From the NCBI GenBank assembly GCA_964414595.1, contig CAYPXJ010000025.1, forward strand, positions 1 through 24,550: a stretch of 24,550 nt of DNA, in the 5' to 3' direction. The stretch's first letter is position 1; each line of letters begins with the position of its first letter. The position numbers and the translations under genes are program-made. The stretch is from CAYPXJ01 sp964414595 (GTDB taxonomy: Bacteria > Pseudomonadota > Alphaproteobacteria > Rickettsiales > CAIJLX01). This document shows positions 22,070-24,550 of the stretch, in pieces. A model generated the notes under the pieces. The model ran no database searches, had not been told where the DNA came from, and worked only from the letters and a program-made list of their open reading frames with translations.

Positions 22070-23947
22070 CTACTGGCAGGCTAAGCATTCTTCGTATTTA
22101 TTTTCTTCCGCATGAATGGGTACTGGTTTCACAGCTTTACCATTGCTATGGCCGTTCAAAGAAACGCCGGTATGCACATCGGCTTTATCTTTCTTGGAAG
22201 GCTGCAATTTCATCTCAAGCTGCTGATCCACCACCGCGTGCGAGACTTTGTCGCTGCGCTGAATTGAGCGTGAGCGGCAATAATAAAGGCTTTTCACACC
22301 TTTCTTCCACGCCTGGAAGTGAATCTGGTGCAAATCGCGCTTATGCACATCGCCCGGCAGGAACACGTTTACCGATTGCGCCTGCGTAATATACGGCGTG
22401 CGGTCAGCGGCATGTTCCACTACCCAGCGCTGATCAAGTTCGTACGCGGTTTTAAAGATATCTTTTTCCATGTCGCTCAAGAAATCGAGCTGCTGGACGG
22501 AGCCTTCATGCGTCGAGATCGAAGACCAGGTATCGTCATCGTTCTTGCCGTATTTCTCCAGCACCTGCGAAAGATATTTGTTGCGCACGTTGAAGGAACC
22601 GGTCAGCGTTTTCTGAATGAAGCTATTCGCTGCGTAAGGTTCGATACCCGGCGATGCGTTGCCGCAAATAATCGAGATCGAGGCTGTGGGTGCAATCGCT
22701 GTGGTGTTGGTGAAACGCTTCATCACGCCGACTTCTTTTGCATCCAGGCATGGTCCGCGTTCCACGGCGAGTGCGGTGGAAGCTTCTTCTGTTTTTTCCT
22801 GGATATGTTTGAACATGCGGGTGTTCCAGACTTTTGCCATCACGGACTCAAACGGAATGCCTTTGAGTTGGAGGAAAGAATGGAAGCCCATCACGCCGAG
22901 ACCCACGCTGCGTTCGCGCATCGCGGAGTAGGCGGCGCGCGCCATGCTCGGCGGTGCTTTGCGGATGAAATCTTCCAGCACGTTATCGAGGAAGCGCATC
23001 ACATCTTCAATGAATTGCGGTTCGTCCTGCCATTCCTCAAAATACTCCAGATTGAGTGAGGAGAGGCAGCATACCGCAGTGCGCTCATTGCCCAGGTGAT
23101 CTTTACCGGTCGGCAGCGTGATTTCACTGCAGAGATTCGAGGTTTTTACTTTCAGGCCGAGCTTCTCATGGTGCGCGGGCAGATTTTTATTCACGTTATC
23201 GATGAACAGCAAATAGGGTTCGCCGGTTTCCACACGCGCGGTGAGCAGACGAATCCAGATTTCGCGCGCGTTTTTAATGGCGACCACGCTGCCATCTTTC
23301 GGGCTGCGAAGTTCCCAAATATCATCGTTTTCGACGGCACGCATGAACGCATCCGGAATCGCCACGCCATGGTGAATATTCAGTGCTTTGCGATTCGGAT
23401 CGCCACCGGTCGGGCGGCGAATCTCGATGAATTCTTCAATTTCCGGGTGATCAACCGGCAGATACACCGCCGAGCTACCGCGACGAAGCGAGCCTTGCGA
23501 GATCGCCAGCGTCAGCGAATCCTGTACGCGCATGAAAGGAATCACGCCCGAGGTTTTGCCGTTGCCGCGTACTTTTTCGCCAATCGAGCGCAGATTGCCC
23601 CAATAACTGCCGATGCCGCCGCCGCGCGCCGCGAGCCAGACATTTTCATTCCACAGATCGACAATGCCTTCCAGGCTGTCGGATGTTTCGTTCAAAAAGC
23701 ACGAGATCGGCAAACCGCGATCGGTGCCGCCATTGCTCAAAATCGGCGTGGCGGGCATGAACCACATATTGCTGATATATTCATAAATGCGGCGCGCATG
23801 GGCTTCGTCGTCGCCGTAGTAACGGGCGACGCGCGCAAATAAATCCTGATAATCTTCATCGGGAAGCAGATAACGATCTTTCAAAACGGCCTTGCCGAAT
23901 TCCGTAAGGCGCGCGTCCCGCGATGCATCGATTGCAATTTGTACCAT
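22070..23947 (-). CDS. nrdA: Ribonucleotide reductase class I, alpha (R1) subunit
   Basis: Catalytic subunit that reduces ribonucleoside diphosphates to deoxyribonucleotides. Active-site cysteine C83 (LPISCFLNE), the N-x-C-x-E motif at 271-275 (NLCSEITLP) with the radical cysteine C273, CC at 293-294, and the radical-relay pair YY in KSLYYCRSRS are present. The C-terminal redox pair is C621/C624 in the tail ECLACQ. The protein starts at SRDARLTEFGKAVLKDRYLL and is 625 residues long, so the N-terminal ATP-cone domain that gives dATP overall inhibition is missing. ATG 23947 is chosen because AGGGGGAG (23962-23955) is an excellent ribosome binding site; the frame stays open upstream to 24181, but that part resembles no R1 sequence. 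It is upstream of nrdB and probably controlled by NrdR. Confidence 0.96.
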   Translation of the reverse strand: MVQIAIDASRDARLTEFGKAVLKDRYLLPDEDYQDLFARVARYYGDDEAHARRIYEYISNMWFMPATPILSNGGTDRGLPISCFLNETSDSLEGIVDLWNENVWLAARGGGIGSYWGNLRSIGEKVRGNGKTSGVIPFMRVQDSLTLAISQGSLRRGSSAVYLPVDHPEIEEFIEIRRPTGGDPNRKALNIHHGVAIPDAFMRAVENDDIWELRSPKDGSVVAIKNAREIWIRLLTARVETGEPYLLFIDNVNKNLPAHHEKLGLKVKTSNLCSEITLPTGKDHLGNERTAVCCLSSLNLEYFEEWQDEPQFIEDVMRFLDNVLEDFIRKAPPSMARAAYSAMRERSVGLGVMGFHSFLQLKGIPFESVMAKVWNTRMFKHIQEKTEEASTALAVERGPCLDAKEVGVMKRFTNTTAIAPTASISIICGNASPGIEPYAANSFIQKTLTGSFNVRNKYLSQVLEKYGKNDDDTWSSISTHEGSVQQLDFLSDMEKDIFKTAYELDQRWVVEHAADRTPYITQAQSVNVFLPGDVHKRDLHQIHFQAWKKGVKSLYYCRSRSIQRSDKVSHAVVDQQLEMKLQPSKKDKADVHTGVSLNGHSNGKAVKPVPIHAEENKYEECLACQ

Positions 23948-24079
23948 AGAACTCCCCCTAAAATGTGGTTTTGAGATGCCACACTCACCCCCCGAGCTAC
24001 GTGCCCGGTCATGAGTAGAATGACTATCTGTCACTGATTTAAGGTGTATGCTCATAAAAAAATAAAGTCCAATATAAAT

Positions 24080-24095
24080 TTTATAGATATTGTGT
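24080..24095 (-). promoter_or_regulatory. NrdR box, nrdA-proximal
   Basis: TTTATAGATATTGTGT matches the NrdR consensus (acaCwAtATaTwGtgt) at 11 to 12 of 16 positions, with the right end (ATaTTGTGT) matching fully. It starts 31 bases from the second box, the helical spacing known for paired NrdR boxes. Confidence 0.6.
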
Positions 24096-24110
24096 CTTTT
24101 ATTATTGACA

Positions 24111-24126
24111 CTACTATATGTAGTAG
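24111..24126 (-). promoter_or_regulatory. NrdR box, nrdA-distal
   Basis: The core CTATATGTAG (24114-24123) matches nine of ten positions of the NrdR core CwAtATaTwG and is palindromic in a wider ACTAC...GTAGT frame. It is separated from the proximal box by 15 bases. Repression of nrdAB by the NrdR-dATP/ATP form is inferred from the family. Confidence 0.65.
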
Positions 24127-24135
24127 GTCGGAATG

Positions 24136-24162
24136 GTTGTATTAAGAAATTTTTAACACAAC
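24136..24162. promoter_or_regulatory. Inverted repeat upstream of the NrdR boxes
   Basis: GTTGTATTAA (24136-24145) and TTAACACAAC (24153-24162) form a ten-base inverted repeat with one mismatch and a seven-base centre. No U tract follows on either strand, so an operator is more likely than a terminator. The binding protein is unknown. Confidence 0.45.
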
Positions 24163-24311
24163 TTCGACACGCCTTCACCACACATAGGTCGTTATTATGG
24201 CGAGTTTTTTTAGCGACTTAAAGGGGAAAGTTTTGCCACCCGAAAAGTTGCAAAAAATTTTCGTGCTTGTGTTGACGCTGCTTGCGTAAATTTTCGCTAA
24301 GTATTTGAAAG

Positions 24312-24550
24312 TTACTTCGGACGAATCTGGCCGTTGCCGCGCACCTGGTATTTATACGTCGTGAGTTGTTCGACACCGACCGGGCCGCGTGCATGTAATT
24401 TACCCGTCGAGATGCCGATTTCCGCGCCCATGCCGAATTCGCCGCCGTCGGCGAATTGCGTCGAGGCGTTGTGCAACACAATCGCGCTATCGATTTCTTT
24501 CAGGAAACGCTCGGCGGAGGCGTTATCCTCGGTGATAATCGCGTCGGTGT
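24312..24550 (-). CDS. proA: Gamma-glutamyl phosphate reductase, C-terminal part
   Basis: NADPH-dependent enzyme of proline synthesis that reduces gamma-glutamyl phosphate to glutamate semialdehyde. Only the last 79 residues are in the window; the 5' part lies beyond the right edge. The family's C-terminal blocks are exact: AIITEDNASAERFL, VLHNASTQFADGGEFGMGAE, IGISTGKLHARGPVGVEQLT and TYKYQVRGNGQIR. The stop is TAA at 24314-24312. It lies upstream of nrdA on the same strand, 364 bases away, and is probably a separate transcription unit. Confidence 0.95.
   Translation of the reverse strand, partial: TDAIITEDNASAERFLKEIDSAIVLHNASTQFADGGEFGMGAEIGISTGKLHARGPVGVEQLTTYKYQVRGNGQIRPK

Larger units (their letters stand above)
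23948..24311 (-). promoter_or_regulatory. Intergenic region between proA and nrdA
   Basis: A 364-base gap, AT-rich at 24050-24160. It holds two NrdR-type boxes and a further dyad (listed separately). Near the nrdA start, on the minus strand, two short hairpins can form in the leader: CCGGGC with GCTCGG around a five-base loop, and TGTGG with CCACA around a ten-base loop, just before the ribosome binding site. No clear -35/-10 pair and no convincing proA terminator were found. I see no RNA family I can name. Confidence 0.5.

Noticed and set aside
23948..24181. N-terminal extension of nrdA to ATG 24181
   Set aside because: The extra 78 residues do not resemble an ATP cone or any R1 sequence, they cover the NrdR boxes, and ATG 23947 has an excellent ribosome binding site.
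24182..24311. proA terminator from TTAGCGA and TCGCTAA repeats
   Set aside because: The repeats are about 85 bases apart and no compact stem with a U tract forms.

Overview
The window is a gene-dense bacterial chromosome segment with no phage, IS, CRISPR or rRNA/tRNA content. Gene content and order point to an alphaproteobacterium: an isc operon with two adjacent cysteine desulfurases and a mitochondrial-NFS1-like IscS, the rph-rdgB-hemW block next to grpE, a divergent tyrS/anmK pair, an FzlA-like division protein, and an NrdAB pair under NrdR-type boxes. G+C is roughly half. I cannot place it below class; a deep-branching lineage (Micavibrio-, Holosporales- or Rickettsiales-like) is only a guess.

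Layout. 1-850 (-) is the 5' part of tyrS, which carries an AT-rich in-frame insertion of about 50 codons; anmK diverges from it (888-1994) and meets a convergent alpha/beta hydrolase (2631-1933). At 2847-9869 lies a nine-gene Fe-S assembly operon, cysE-iscR-nifS-like-iscS-iscU-iscA-hscB-hscA-fdx, preceded by a near-perfect IscR type 1 operator on its promoter. CysE makes O-acetylserine for cysteine, the desulfurases release sulfur from cysteine, IscU/IscA build and pass on clusters, HscB/HscA drive transfer from IscU, Fdx supplies electrons, and IscR senses cluster status.

At 9870-13020 are grpE (-), then rph-rdgB-hemW (+), with the last two overlapping their upstream neighbour. At 12989-16155 is the envelope cluster known in E. 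coli as yraL-yraM-yraN-(diaA)-yraP: an LpoA-like lipoprotein (-), rsmI, yraN and a DolP-like BON lipoprotein, without diaA. At 16234-20768 are a frameshifted TetR regulator, an RDD membrane protein coupled to an exported NHLRC2-like thioredoxin/NHL protein, then fzlA coupled to rlmE. At 20765-24550 (-) are a small lipoprotein, nrdB, nrdA (no ATP cone) and the 3' end of proA.

Most of the window is conserved housekeeping. I found no wholly new multi-gene system. The strongest unexplained feature is the foreign-looking in-frame insertion in tyrS. The next best are the cysE-led isc operon with its IscR operator and widened IscR cysteine spacing, the phased NrdR boxes plus extra dyad before nrdA, and the exported NHLRC2-like protein next to an RDD protein.
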